A stretch of 64,000 nt of DNA from Chrysophaeum taylorii (taxonomy: Eukaryota; Sar; Pelagophyceae; Pelagomonadales; Pelagomonadaceae), in the NCBI GenBank assembly GCA_029834535.1, contig JAQMWT010000166.1:1-64000 (forward strand). Direction: 5' to 3'. Positions 11,384 through 22,315 of this stretch are shown here, one piece after another; within the stretch, counting starts at the first letter, position 1, and every line of letters begins with the position of its first letter. The translations under genes were made by a program, and so were the position numbers. The notes under the pieces are model-generated. The model was not told the origin of the DNA. It was given only the letters and a program-made list of their open reading frames with translations, and did not search any database.

Positions 11384-13604
11384 TCACAGGCGTGATCTGA
11401 CTAACATGAACACGTCGTTCTTCGGGCGGAGAGTCGAGAGCTCAATCCTATAGGTGACCGGGGAAAGGCGTTCCTTGATAATAAACGGTCCTCGCCATTC
11501 CGGTCGAAGTTTGTTCTGAAGGAAAGGAATGTAGAGCAAAACGTGCGATCCTTCCTTGTATTCAACATCGACATGATCGGCATTGTAGGCTAATCGTTGT
11601 TTCTTCAAAGCTTTATCACGAGCCTCGCGGACGATCTTCGTATAATACTTCAATCGTTCACGAGTTTCGGCGACGGCATCAGAGCGCGTCTTCGGCAACA
11701 ATCGCGTATCAAAGTCCATAAGCGTGTAGTCAATAGGCAGCATCGGCTGACGGTTCAGGCGCAGCATAAAGGAAGAAATCTGCGTGCCTGGAATAAACTT
11801 GCGGTTATAACAAAACGCAATATAATGAGCAAAGTCGGGCCAATCCGCGATGTTCCGGCCCTGAAGGCAAGCACGGAGGAAGGCCTTGATAAATCGGTTT
11901 ACACGCTCAGCCGGGTTCGACTGGGCATGATAAGGAATCGCAGTTTGGTATCGGGTGTTAAAGAGATGGCAAAACTCGCGCATCAACTTGTTCACGAACT
12001 CTTTACCGTTGTCGGTACGAATCATCTGGGGCAAGTAGCCCTAGAGGAGGATGTTAATGACAGAAGACTAGAGAACGGACTCAGCAGTCTTATCGTTCAA
12101 AACATCCAGAATCAAGAAATGCGAGAACGGATCAAAAAACACGAGAAGATACGTCTCGGGACCAGCGCTGGGCAAGGGTCCGAATAAATCCATGCAAAGA
12201 ACAGCGCCATCACCATCGTAGACGGGCTGTTGCAAGAGTCCAGCTCGTTTCGGCTCAGGCCTGCGAGCTTTCTGGCAAACTAAACATTCAGCAATGAAGA
12301 CTCCAACTTCGTTCGACATGTGGGGCCACCAAAATCGTTCTTGGATAGCCTGGACGGTACTGTGACGTCCCATATGACCACCGTTAACCGGAGGGTCATG
12401 GTAGAGTCGAATAATGCGCTTGTGCGACGTAGCAGATGCAACAATCATCGGGTGCAAATTAGCAGAAATGCGGTAAAGAGCGTCTTTAACGACTTCGAAT
12501 CGTTCGTTCGCTCGGGAACGTCGCGGCGTCTGACCTTGGGCCATTCGGTAGCGAATATCCTCGCAAGTAGCATCAGATTCTTGCTCGCGTGCGATCTCAG
12601 CGAGCGTCATATTATCGGGTATCTTATCGATATAATCTTTGTAAGCGGCCGCGTCCTTGAAGATCTGCGGCTCATCGCGCGCACGGTTCTTCCGACGTTG
12701 TCTCGTAGCGTGAGACGTAGCCAGTTTCATCGGATCCTTTTCAGGGTCTTCGTCTTCGTCTTCCGGCAGTTCGGTCGTAACAAACGACATTATGAAGTGG
12801 CAGCCGGAAGCGGGAATTCCTCGGTCATCAACAGGTCGGGGAAGCTCTTGGAACACCAAATAAGCGTGGTTCAAAGGTTCTCCAAACTCGTCAGTCTCGA
12901 TGACATGATCTATCGGACTGCGGGAGAGACAGTCAGGGATACTCATCCCCGGTGACTTTCCCGGGTTGTAACCAAGTTCAGGGTCAAAATTGGCGAGGCG
13001 CATCGCCCAACGAGCAAGCTGCCCAGACGAGTGCGTCGCCTTACGTAAAAACGTCAAATTTCGGTGATCGGTCTCCAAAACAGTCCGGTGTCCTTCGATG
13101 TATGCTCGAAAGTGCTCTAGAGAAAGTATAACTGCCAGCAGCTCCAACCGACGGGGCTCATAATTGCGCATCTCCTTCGGCACAGCTCGGCTCCAGTATT
13201 CAATCACTCGTTCTTCTCGAGTCACTCTTCCGGCATCGTCCTTGACTTCGACAATCTGGAAGAGATATGCTCCAAGTCCATCCTTGGAAGCATCGGATCG
13301 GATCTGAAAAGGCAGATCATAGTCGGGGTGGTAGACTCCTCTGGAATCGAACAAAGCTTCAATAATCGCATCCCAAGCTTTCTGACACTCGGGTGTCCAC
13401 TCGAACTTTACGCCTTCGAGGCATAATCGTCTCAGCGGTTCCACGATCTTCGAGTAACCCTTCACATATCGCCGGCAGTAATTACTCATGCCGATGAAAG
13501 AGCGTATCTGGGTCTTCGGGGAAGTATTCGGTAAAGTACCTGGAATCGGCATCTTCTGCAGTGCTTCCAGCGTCTTCGGATTCGGCTTCAAGCCTTCTGA
13601 GGAC
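11384..13604 (-). pseudogene. pol: Truncated Ty3/gypsy pol (RT connection, RNase H, integrase) with two in-frame stops
   Basis: From 13604 leftwards: C-terminal RT/connection (LKPNPKTLEALQKMPIPG, IRSFIGMSNYCRRYVKG), RNase H (DASKDGLGAYLF, ETDHRNLTFLRKA), the HHCC integrase finger (LYHDPPVNGGHMGRH ... CLVCQKAR), and the integrase core with catalytic-type Asp (MDLFGPLP), Asp (RTDNGKEF) and Glu (NPAERVNR). The integrase C-terminus ends at 11384. Two TAG codons about 27 bp apart (12068 and 12041) interrupt the core in the same frame. Gag, protease and the N-terminal RT are missing; the right end meets the inverted repeat at 13602. It is dead but not very old. Confidence 0.9.
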
Positions 13605-13771
13605 CAGGCACGGAAGTTGGTTGTGGTTGTGTGGCGAGAGAACGGCCATCCTCGTCCAGTGACTCCATCAAGGGCACGGACGCGAGCGGCGAGCCAGGAT
13701 TCGAAGGCACGCCAGGTAGGCCTAAATTCTCCTTACGCCACAGGACCACAAACAACTTCCGTGCCTGGTCC
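13602..13771. repeat. Inverted repeat (about 36-bp arms) at the truncated gypsy end
   Basis: The arm at 13602-13637 (GACCAGGCACGGAAGTTG...) reappears inverted at 13736-13771 with about three mismatches, separated by some 98 bp. The left arm encodes the last gypsy RT residues before similarity stops; the right arm is the same RT segment flipped. This looks like a fold-back duplication made at a break or during aberrant reverse transcription. Confidence 0.8.
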
Positions 13772-15397
13772 ACACAACTTGAGGATCGGCTGTTGCTTTA
13801 TGATTTAGATATTATCGAAACACAGAAATCAGGGTGTCACATGTCACGGAAAAGGAAGATGATGTCATTAAGAAAACTGACATCATCATGACGGAGTATG
13901 GTGCCCCTGATAAGGGGGGGTCCTAGAAGAGGGGTAAGCCTTAGGAGGCGGGAGTTGCCGCCACACCACCTTCAGTCTGAAGATGGCATTGAAGAGCGTG
14001 GCGAGCACGGTATGGAAGCATGTCTACTATTCATGGATTGCGCCAAGGCTTTCGACAGGGTCCAGCGGGAACTACTCTGGCAAGTGCTATCGAAATTCGG
14101 CATTCCTGCGAAACTCGTACGCTTCATTATAGCTCCCCACCGTATACAAGTGCGGTTCTCCGTCTCCGGCGCTGCCGCCTCGATCGACTCCATCATCGGC
14201 GATAAGCAGGGCGATGTCCTAGGCCCGGTTCTTTTTCATGGCGACGTCGTAAAGGTCGCAAACCAGCGTGCGTTTTCAAGAAGAAGCACGATGCTGTACT
14301 CACTGGACGTCGCTACAACGCAAAACGCGGCACTGAGGAAGTCGCACTCGAAGAGTCAGCGTACGCAGATGATGTGGCGTTCCCGTTTCCCGATCGTCGT
14401 GCTATGAAGGAGGCGCCCCGTCTCATCTGGCATTTTACCAGGTGGGGTATAGAAGTCCATACGGGTGACCATCAAGCAGGGAAAGAGTCGAAATCCGAGT
14501 TACTGCATGTCGCCAAGCCTGGCATTCTCTACAATGACCCGACAACCTACGACGGCGCCAGCCTCTCCGGCTTAGACGTAGGTGATGGCCGCCATATCCT
14601 CGTGGTGGAGAAATTCAAAGACCTGGGGTCAAAACTCTTTCGCAACTGCAGTGAATCTGGGGACTGTGACAGTCAAATCCTTAAGATTCCTCAAGAAGCG
14701 AAAATGAAATGGGAAATCAGGCTGATCCGGAGAAGCCACCCACATTTACTGCTAAAAGGACATTGACTCTCGTCAGAAGAAGGCGGCAGCGGCTTTTGGT
14801 GCGCTCCGTCACAATCATTTTGCCTCGAGATACGCCTCTGCCCGAGCCAAACGAGCTGTCTTCGTCGGTCTCATCCTCTCCATCCTCCTCCACGGTGCCG
14901 AATCATGGTGCCTATCCGAGGTTGTCTACAGTCGTCTACGATGCTTTCACTCACAGTGCGCACGTGCGATGTGCCGCGTTACACGTCGCCGGACCTGGCA
15001 ACATCATATCTGAACTTCAACCCTCCTCCAGCGCCTCGGCCTGGAGACTATCGTCATCTACATCTCGCGTCGACAACTTCGCTGGGCAGGCCACGTTGCC
15101 CACGTGCCCTGGAATCGCCTCCCTCGTAAGATGCTCACCTCCTGGTGCGTCTCCAAACGTCCCCGCGGCTCCCCACAGTTCACGTCCAGTCGTGGTCTCA
15201 AACAGGCAATCCGCAAATTCAACATTCTGACTGCGACCTGGTACGCACTCGCTCAAAAGCGTGACAACCGGCGACAACAAACCAACTCGTCCTCAATCCC
15301 CCTTTCTACCCCCCCCGTCTCATCGCCCAGTGACTCTGATCTCACGCGCCGCGGCGCTGGGATTTGCCAACGCCCCATGAACTGGGCTGGCCTCTAG
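13772..15397 (+). mobile_element. Decayed non-LTR (LINE) retrotransposon, RT C-terminal half
   Basis: No feature is seen before about 13930. From there RT motifs run on shifting plus frames: CLLFMDCAKAFDRVQREL (14025 on), RFSVSGAAASIDSIIGDKQG (14153 on), the YADD active site at 14362-14373 followed by VAFPFPDR, a thumb-like LVVEKFKDLGSKLF (14600 on), the LINE-typical AFGALRHNHF and LILSILLHGAESW (14790-14910), and a C-terminus with GSPQFTSSRGLKQAI and WYALAQKRD, ending at a stop at 15397. At least three frameshifts. No endonuclease domain, poly(A) tail or target duplication was found. Confidence 0.82.
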
Positions 15398-15858
15398 TTA
15401 ATTATTTAGTTATTGGCAGAATAGTCCAAGCGTCGGTGGTGTTGATGTTTCTGCTGCTGCGATGCGGCACGTCAGTCCCCAGGCCCGGCAATCCCATTGT
15501 TGCCAGTAAGCAGTCCGGGAAGGGCACACAACATGGTGCGCCTGTTCGCGCGTGCGCTTTCAGACACGCGGTTGCGCAATAAAAAAAATGTGACTGACCG
15601 ATCACACGCTGCAGATAACAGTCGTCGTGTTCGCCACGCGGCAGCGAGTGGCACCAGCGCCGGCTGGAGTTGACGGCTGCTAGATACGTTCGCGCACCGT
15701 CGATATAGTTGGGCTCATCAGGCGTTTTCAAACCTTACCCGCAGCGCTAATCCATCACGCCGAAATCAAACGGTCCTTAATTCCAGGCAACGGACGCATC
15801 ACAGTGGATCACAATCACGACGCCGCCGCCTCTGGTTTCTTCGGCTCCGACAGGAGGA
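15398..15858. other. Intergenic stretch, nothing recognised
   Basis: About 460 bp between the LINE relic and the Cys-rich pseudogene. No convincing reading frame, RNA gene or repeat is visible. It may include the 3' untranslated part of the LINE. Confidence 0.5.
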
Positions 15859-17733
15859 ATGGGAAGCTCTCAAATAAGCCAAAACACGGGCGCTGTGGCG
15901 AACGGCATGTGCGTGAACAACTGCGGACGTAACGTGGTTGCTGGTTCGAACTATTCTTGCAATGGTTGTTGCGCTATGGGCCTCGCGCACGATAGCGCGT
16001 GCTCATCAAATCTGCTCCCGCCGCCGACAACTCACGTGCCTGTCGCAACCATCATTCCTGGCCCGCTACCAGCGACACCACAGCCGCCTGCCGTCGCTCA
16101 AGGCTCCCATGATGCGGCCGAGGTCATCGCCTTTGTCCACGAGGACGGCGGCGTCATCCCCAACACTACCAGCGTCAGCCCGGGCGGGTTAAGCGCCAGC
16201 GCCAGTCCTGACCTCAGTGAGCGTGGTTGTGGCCGTCGCGCGAACCTGGGTACCGCACCTGTACCGCCGCCAGCGTCCAACGCGAGATCCGTGTCAAGCA
16301 CGCGCCCAGGTTGTCGAGCTCGCGGCATCGGAAGTGGCAACCACGACAGCACGTGCCGTGGCGGGCTCAACGCCAGTCCTGACCTCTGTGAGCGTGGTTG
16401 TGGGCGCCGCGCGAACCCCGGTTTCCGCACCTGTGCCGCCGCCAGCGTCCAACGAGTGTTCCGCGTCGAGCGAAACCAAGTACGTCCCCAGGTTGTAAAG
16501 CTTGCGGCCTCGTCACGGGCGGGCACGACAGCATGTGTCGTGGTGGTGGTGGTGGTGGTGGGGCCGAGCTTTGTGAGTGCGGTTGTGGTCGCCGTGCGAA
16601 TCCTGGCTTCGGCACCTGTGCCATCATCGCCGGAGTCTTTATTTTTGAACGTTTGCAACCGCGTTAATCTATCTAGGTTGTCGAGGTTGCGGCCTCGGGT
16701 TGGGCGGGCGCGACAGCTCTTGCCGTGGCGGCAGTGAGCTTTGCGAGCGCGGTTGTGGGCGCCCAGCGAATCCTGGGTTCAAAAGCTGTGGGGGGAGAGT
16801 CATATCATGATCACGTCTCGTCTTTAGTCGCGCGACGATGCTCGTCGCGAGGTTGTCGCTGCTCGTCGTCAGGTTGTCGCGCTCGTGGCGTCAGGAGTAA
16901 GACAGTTCGTGCATATCACAAGGATCGGGATCTCAAGGAGGAAAGGGATCGAGGTGCAGGTACGGCTCGTTGGTCGCCAAGGCTGGGTTTGAGACGTGCT
17001 GCCGGGCGTGCGGCGCGTCGAGAGGAAGCGGTGGACGCTCGATAGAAGTCAAGGGGCAGTGCAGGGGCCTCGAGTTGTGCAAGTTCGACTGGCTCTGCAT
17101 CGCGAGCACGCCGGGCGCTGGGTGGGTGTCGAAGCCACGGTCGTGTTGCGCGTCGTGCGCGAGCTGTCGCGGGCGAGGCGATTGCGGCTACGTCGAGCTT
17201 CAGCACGCGTGCGCGCTGCCCAAATGCACAGCATGGGTCATCCGATTCAAAAGCCTCGAGGGGTTGGAGCTCAGCGCGTGGTGTTTTCGACTTGTTGCTC
17301 GGGGTGCGCCAAGTCCAAGGCGCACGCGCCCGAATGCACGCAATTCAAGCAGACGCGGCTCTACCGCGCGAAGAGCGAGGAGAACGCGGAATTGATCCGG
17401 GCCTCGGGCGAGATGCGCCGGGGGCCGGACGGGGCCTACGGTGGGGGTATTTATTTTTGCGAAGACCGCTCGCATTGCGCAACCTAGGCCCCCAAGCCGT
17501 GGAAGCTCATTACGTGCAACGTGCGTCGTCTGGGGAATACGAAGACATTCAACGCGACGGGAAACTACGCTTACACGCCGCTCCTTGACGAGGGGTTCCA
17601 CTCGATCTACGCGCCCATCGGCCCAAATAAAGACTCCGAGCCCGAGTACGTCGTCTACAGCCTCAACCAGGTCGAACATCGTAAAAGTCGAGGATTGGCA
17701 GGGCTGATGACATACATCCACCGCATTTTTTGA
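15859..17733 (+). pseudogene. Decayed Cys-rich-repeat protein with a C-terminal PARP-like ADP-ribosyltransferase domain
   Basis: The first ATG with the repeat pattern is at 15859. Cys-rich units follow on different frames: CGRNVV...CNGCCAMGLAHDSAC (15920), CGRRANLG...GCRARGIGSGNHDSTC (16220), CERGCGRRANPGF (16385), GCKACGLVTGGHDSMC then CECGCGRRANPGFGTC (16490-16620), and CERGCGRPANPGF (16745). The end (17296-17733) reads LYRAKSEENAELIRASGEM ... GAYGGGIYFCED, like the helix and GxGIYFA segment of PARP-type folds, then KPWKLITCNVRRLG and PEYVVYSLNQVE. A TAG at 17486-17488 and several frameshifts disable it; introns could explain some frame changes. The repeat resembles Cys/His units I associate with algal and dinoflagellate proteins. 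Confidence 0.55.
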
Positions 17734-17805
17734 AGAGCCACCACCACGGGGGGTGGACCACATGATGCGTGGGAGGAAACAATACAATATTCAATCGAAG
17801 CTCAA

Positions 17806-18846
17806 TCAAAGATCGTGGTCGAGGGGGGAATAGAGTTCGGCGAGGAGGCGGTAGACGTAGGATGGTTGGTGGGCACCGGTGTTGGTGAGGTAGAGGTCGA
17901 TGAGGTCGGGGGGGACGAGATCCAAGGTGGGATTAAGGACCTGAGGGGGGGGGGTGTCGTGTTTGACGCTGGAGGGGAGGAGGGCGTATGGAAGGACGTC
18001 CTGGGGGGAGTGGAGGTCGGCGAGGTCGAGGGGGTCGTGGGGGTACTGGGGGCAGAGGCGATAGAGGGGCGCGAGGCCGATGACGGGGACCTTGTGTTGT
18101 TTTGCGGCGAGGGCGAGCAAGTAGCCGGGAGAAGGGGTCAGGAGCGCACCGTTGGCGAGGACGGCGTGCGCCGGCAAGACGATTTTGTGGACGCGGGACA
18201 TTAGGGCGTAGACGGCGGCCTCGGGGACGACGGTGGCGTTCGGGAGGCGTGCCGCGAGGCGGTGTCCCGCCATCGAAGGGGCGGTCTCTGCGACGAGGGT
18301 TTCGAATCGAGCCCTGGAAGCTTTAAAGAAGGCGACGACGTCGTCGGAGTTTCCCGAGGTAAATACTATGTCGTTCGCGTGCAGATGCTCCCGGGACATC
18401 GCAGCGATGGGGTCGACCGAAGTGGCGATTTCGTCGTATAATTCGGAGATCTGCTCGATGACGTTCTGGCGAAGTTCGGGAACTTGCGCGTCGAGAGCGT
18501 CGTCGTCTTCCCTACCTCGCAGAACGTCGTGAAGCGATGGCGTCGTCGTTGCCCCCACATCGTTCCGCCGGAGCTGGGCGTAGTCCTCTCGCACGATCAG
18601 CAAGACGCGCCGCACGACGTTCCCGACGGTGAGCTCGACACGCTGCGCATCGATCAGCACTCGACCGATCCAGCGGATGCGTTCGAGGAGCTCGCGTGCC
18701 GTCTTCCACCGACACGTCCCAACCACACTCCGGAGGAGACCGAGGGTTTCGAGGGCACACTGCTGCCCGCGCACCGACCGCGACGACACCCCGCTCACCA
18801 CCTTCTTGAGCTGCGCCTCGACCTGCGGAGGCCACTTGACATCCAT
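17806..18846 (-). CDS. EIF2B2: Translation initiation factor eIF2B subunit beta
   Basis: 346 residues from the ATG at 18846, close to the usual family length of about 350. Family signatures: the N-terminal helical part (TARELLERIRWIGRVL), the central NDIVFTSGNSDDVVAFF, and a Rossmann-like C-terminal half with LMSRVHKIVLPAHAVLANG, HKVPVIGLAPLYRLCPQYP and the end VPPDLIDLYLTNTGAHQPS followed by YVYRLLAELYSP. It is a regulatory subunit of the GDP/GTP exchange factor for eIF2 in the cytosol. One uninterrupted frame, very GC-rich. The alternative upstream start is a TTG and less likely. Confidence 0.95.
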   Translation of the reverse strand: MDVKWPPQVEAQLKKVVSGVSSRSVRGQQCALETLGLLRSVVGTCRWKTARELLERIRWIGRVLIDAQRVELTVGNVVRRVLLIVREDYAQLRRNDVGATTTPSLHDVLRGREDDDALDAQVPELRQNVIEQISELYDEIATSVDPIAAMSREHLHANDIVFTSGNSDDVVAFFKASRARFETLVAETAPSMAGHRLAARLPNATVVPEAAVYALMSRVHKIVLPAHAVLANGALLTPSPGYLLALAAKQHKVPVIGLAPLYRLCPQYPHDPLDLADLHSPQDVLPYALLPSSVKHDTPPPQVLNPTLDLVPPDLIDLYLTNTGAHQPSYVYRLLAELYSPLDHDL

Positions 18847-19253
18847 TGTGTGTTTTCCCAAAGGGCAAAAGCAGGGTTATTTGAGGGTTAGCGTTACACA
18901 TCTGGGGAGGTGCTTCGGATCGCACTATCCGCAACGGTCCGCAAAAAAAGAGGTCGGTTCGTTCCAAAATCATTCAAAAAGGTCTCCTGTTGCCGCTTTT
19001 CTAGCCACCTCACCAAGGTGTGGTCATTCAGCGCACTTAAGAATCAGTCCAGTGTGGACTGCATCCTGGACGTCAGTCAGTCAGTCAGTCAGTCAGTCAC
19101 GGAGCACACGGTTGTTTGTTTCTAAGGGAGGATGTGCAAGCGGGACGACCAGACTTTGCTAACATCGCACAGCACACACAAGCGGAGTTGGCGGAGCTCA
19201 CACGAAGAGACCGCGCGCGCGCGCTTAACAAAAAAGAGCGCGCGCCACAGATT
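18847..19253. repeat. Intergenic region with a (GTCA)n microsatellite
   Basis: Holds the upstream region of the eIF2B beta gene and the 3' side of the glycine-rich relic. At about 19072-19098 there are roughly seven GTCA units. Near 19205-19220 there is a short CG run. No gene is seen. Confidence 0.7.
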
Positions 19254-20689
19254 TCAGATGCTGCGGTCCTCGGGGACGGTCGGAGCACCGCCCCCGCATG
19301 CACCGCCACCCCCGTAGCCGCCACCACCGTACTCGCGCGCGGAAGTTGCCGCTTGCTGTTGTTCTTCTCCTTCGTCGTCGGAGTGACGTTGACCAAAGCG
19401 GCGCCTTTCGGGGTCCTTGATGAGTTGAGCTAGAGTGCGACGCTTGGGTCGCGAGAGGCAGGCACGGTACGGGGGCCGCAGCAGCAGTAGATACAGCCGA
19501 AACAAACTAGGTAGACCGTATCGAGACCAAGGGCTTTCTTTCCTTTGCCTTGGAAGGCGCTCGACGACGATATTGTCGGCTTCCGTAGTGTCGAGGCGGT
19601 AGTAGCCGTCGCCCACGAGTCCTTCTTTACCAAAGACAAAACCACGGATTACTGTCTGTTGACGACGCCGCGCTCGGTCGATTTTGGCGCTGCAGGCATA
19701 AAGAACGGGAGCGAGGCGAACGTGGAGGGCGCGGCGCCGTACACGTGACGACCGTTAAATCCCCGGGATCATCGTCAATTCCCGAGGCACGACGAGCTCG
19801 ACGGTCCTCCGTCGCGGCGGTCGCCCCGCCGAGCTCCAAGAGCTGTTGCTCGAGCCGCCTCGACGGCCACACCGAGCTCCAAGAGCTGTTGCTCGAGCCG
19901 CCTCGACGGCCACGACGGTTCCCAGAATTCTGGCGGTGGCTCGCCGCGCTACATGCCGCCTCGCACCTCGAAGGGCTCGCCGAAGTGCGCCAGCCAGAGC
20001 GCCTTGGAGCGGCGCGTACAGACGTTACGTTTGGTGGTCGCGCGGCTCCGGTCGTTTACCGTATCGTCGTGATCAACCACGCGTCCGGCGAGGCGGGTCG
20101 TTTTGCGCGCGTAGGCGTGAGCGTTCTGCTGCGAGCGCCGTGTGCCAGACGACGTCGATTGCATATGTCGGCACCAAGAACTCGTCGGGGCATGATTTTA
20201 GCAGCTCGAGGAACTGGCGGTACTGGGTTATAGCGGCGCGCAGGAATCGACGGCCGCTCACCTGCCACAAAAAAGTACGCTGGCGCACGGCCGAGGCGGC
20301 GACGTCGAACCCTGCGACGTCTCCTCCTCGGTATTATCGTCGTCGAAGAACGGAACGTCGGGGTACTTCCTCGCCCAGGCCAATCGCGTCGCTCTCTCGA
20401 CTCGACTCTTGTCGCTCCTCTCCTGCGCCCTGAAGGCCATCTTTGGCGCGTCCACGACGACGTCTCCAAGCTCGAGGCACGCGGCGCGGTACGCGAGCGG
20501 GGCGAGCTTGTGGCAGTGCCACAGGAATGCGACGTCCAGCGCCTCTGCCCCGACGGCGTCGTTTCCGAGCTCCACCACCGGCGCGAGCCACAGCTCGTAG
20601 CGTCGCACGGCGCGAGGTATCGAAACCCCGGCCGCGTGGACGCGCCGCAGAAACGCGAGATGCTCCTCGATGCAACGCACCGTCACCAT
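19254..20689 (-). pseudogene. Glycine-rich domain-containing protein (DUF1399/GRDP-like), broken
   Basis: ATG at 20689. The first part has the family signature with VRRYELWLAPVVELG and DVAFLWHCHKLAPLAYR (20590-20490), then in another frame FLVPTYAIDVVWHTALAAE (about 20180-20120), and in a third VVDHDDTVND with LWLAHFGEPFEVRGGM (about 20090-19950) followed by a TAG. The 3' part (19616-19254) ends in a Gly-rich tail EYGGGGYGGGGACGGG. At least two frameshifts, a stop and a 43-bp duplication make this a likely pseudogene; introns are an alternative. In plants, proteins of this family are linked to growth and stress responses, but the role here is unknown. Confidence 0.68.
19831..19916. repeat. 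43-bp direct tandem duplication
   Basis: The sequence beginning GAGCTCCAAGAGCTGTTG at 19831 repeats at 19874. Since 43 is not a multiple of 3, it shifts the frame of the glycine-rich relic in which it lies. Confidence 0.85.
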
Positions 20690-20879
20690 CAATCATGAAC
20701 TTGCGCAAGACAATAGGGTCCTCGAGGGTCCAATAATAATGATGATATCGCGCAGCACGCGAGCGACGCGCGTCGCCAACCAAGAACGAGGCCATTGGAG
20801 TAGGCACATGGGTCGGGCGGCGCGGGAATTGGTTGCGTCGAAGCCGGGTCTTTTTGGCCTTTTCGCTGTTCTACGGTGC

Positions 20880-21690
20880 CCCCCTCGTCGACCGCACGCA
20901 AACGCTGCCCGCGCGCCCGGAATCGGCAAAACCGCCGACGGCCGGACGGCCGTCGAGATCAAAGTCGTCAAGGGCCGAGGAGCTCGCGCTCCAGGCGGGA
21001 CCTTTTGAAGCAGACCGACGAAGTCGTGGTCATGTGGTCCGGCGGCATCGACAGCACCTGCGCGCTAGCGCGCCTTCTTTCGAGTGCGGGCGACAAAAGA
21101 CTCGTCGTCGCGCTCGGTCGAAGGGTAAGTACCCTATCTTTCACGACCGCGTCGTCGTCGTCTCGAAGCTCCCGACCGTTAGAGCGGCGCGGAGCACGGT
21201 CGCCGAGGCGGCGACCCGTGGTGGTCCTTTGGCGCAGCTGTTCGGCAGCGACCTCGCCTTTCTAGAAAATCCGCCGTTTCGCCTCGACGCCTCGGAGGGT
21301 TTTGAGGCTTGGATCGCCCCGCAGCGCGCCCTTCTATATGTCTACCGTCTTCAACGCCCGGTGTTGGTTCAACTTTTCCCTCGAGTTCGTTCCAAACGGC
21401 CGCGCTCCGCGGTCTCCTCGCCGCCGACGTCGCCACATGGCAAGGGACTCTTAGCGGCGGGAGAGGGGAGGAGACCTACGCCGGGATTGCTCTCGGTCGC
21501 GTGGGCACTTTTTTCAAGCGCGGAGCTGCGTCCCCGCCAATCATCACGTAGCAAAAATGCTCGCTCGTCGACCTCGGAAGGTGGGCCTCCTCCGACAAGG
21601 AGCTCCTCAAGGCTATCATCCGGGACTTTACTACGAGGGACGAGGCCTACAACCCCGCGACCAAGGGAAAAGGCGGGTCACGAGCGCGAT
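20880..21690 (+). pseudogene. PP-loop (N-type ATP pyrophosphatase) family relic
   Basis: The stretch LKQTDEVVVMWSGGIDST contains the SGGxDS ATP-binding P-loop (21038-21058) followed by CALARLLSSAGDKRLVVAL, typical of asparagine-synthetase-like and related adenylating enzymes. The frame then jumps: KYPIFHDRVVVVSKL and GPLAQLFGSDLAF (21230-21255) are in the next frame, and DLGRWASSDKELLKAIIRDF (21570-21630) in another. A GTAAGT sits at the first jump (21124), so an intron is possible, but KYPIF spans it. The substrate cannot be told. Confidence 0.55.
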
Positions 21691-22229
21691 GTCAGGTCGC
21701 CGAGGAGGTCGTCGGCGTTCTCGCCGGTCTTCAAGTCGACCACCGGTGCCGTCGTGACGTCGCCGCCCAAGTACTTCCAGCCGTCGTCGGTGCGCTTAAA
21801 GTACGAGAGTTCCTGGAAGTCGGCGCGGCGGCCCGAGGTCTTGAGCTTGAGCTTCGCGACGAATCTAACCTTGGCCGAATCGCCGTCCACGGTCTCGTCG
21901 AGGATCGTTGCGCCCAGAAATCTGTACTCTCCGTAGGGCTGCTGCGCCAGACTCGCGCGCCAGGTGGTGCGGTCCTCCGAATACTGCGAGTTGAGCTCGT
22001 GGGTCGTGTCCATAAGATATGCGTGCGCTCCTTTAGCGTATGCTCGGTACCTCGATCGGACGATGGCCCCCGGAGTTGCCTTTCGCCGCGCGCCGAGGTC
22101 GCGGACGAGGCGTTCGCAGCACCGATCCGATTCGAGCCCCGACCCACAGATGCACGGTGGCGCGGGTCCGAACCCCCTTTTCGGCCCGCAGACGACCACA
22201 TCTCGGACGAGGAGAGCCATCACGAACAT
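21678..22229 (-). CDS. YchJ/UPF0225-like protein with SEC-C type zinc motif and NTF2-like fold
   Basis: 183 residues from the ATG at 22229. The N-terminus has PPCICGSGLESDRCCERLV (the CxCGSGxxxxxCC zinc-binding SEC-C pattern). Then ATPGAIVRSRYRAYAKGAH and YLMDTTH, the hallmark of the YchJ family, and an NTF2-like beta sheet with VRFVAKLKLK, ELSYFKRTDDGWKYLGGD. Family members are common in bacteria and algae; the biochemical role is unknown. It is divergent from the BRCT-J gene, with 86 bp between starts, and its 3' end overlaps the PP-loop relic. It could derive from bacteria or the plastid ancestor. Confidence 0.85.
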   Translation of the reverse strand: MFVMALLVRDVVVCGPKRGFGPAPPCICGSGLESDRCCERLVRDLGARRKATPGAIVRSRYRAYAKGAHAYLMDTTHELNSQYSEDRTTWRASLAQQPYGEYRFLGATILDETVDGDSAKVRFVAKLKLKTSGRRADFQELSYFKRTDDGWKYLGGDVTTAPVVDLKTGENADDLLGDLTSRS

Positions 22230-22315
22230 CCTTCGGAAAGAAAGAAAACCCTACAGAACCCCCCCCCCCTTTGTACTACTGCAAAAAAAATGCCTTGATC
22301 ATCGAAAAAAGAAGG
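22230..22315. promoter_or_regulatory. Shared divergent promoter region (86 bp)
   Basis: The only DNA between the YchJ-like gene and the BRCT-UIM-J gene, so it probably serves both. It contains a run of about ten C (22259-22269) and an A-rich stretch. No TATA box stands out. Confidence 0.5.

Noticed and set aside
11597-12187. Open frames on the plus strand across the gypsy pol
   Set aside because: Antisense of clear integrase and RNase H motifs.
16098-16658. Long antisense frames across the Cys-rich repeats
   Set aside because: Shadows of a repetitive GC-rich sequence; the Cys/His pattern lies on the plus strand.
19205-19220. Possible CRISPR or satellite from the short CG and GTCA repeats
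   Set aside because: Simple microsatellites without spacers; eukaryotic context.
22040-22315. Upstream extension of the BRCT-UIM-J reading frame
   Set aside because: Low-complexity Arg/Pro-rich reading that overlaps the 5' part of the YchJ-like gene; the ATG at 22316 fits the domain start.
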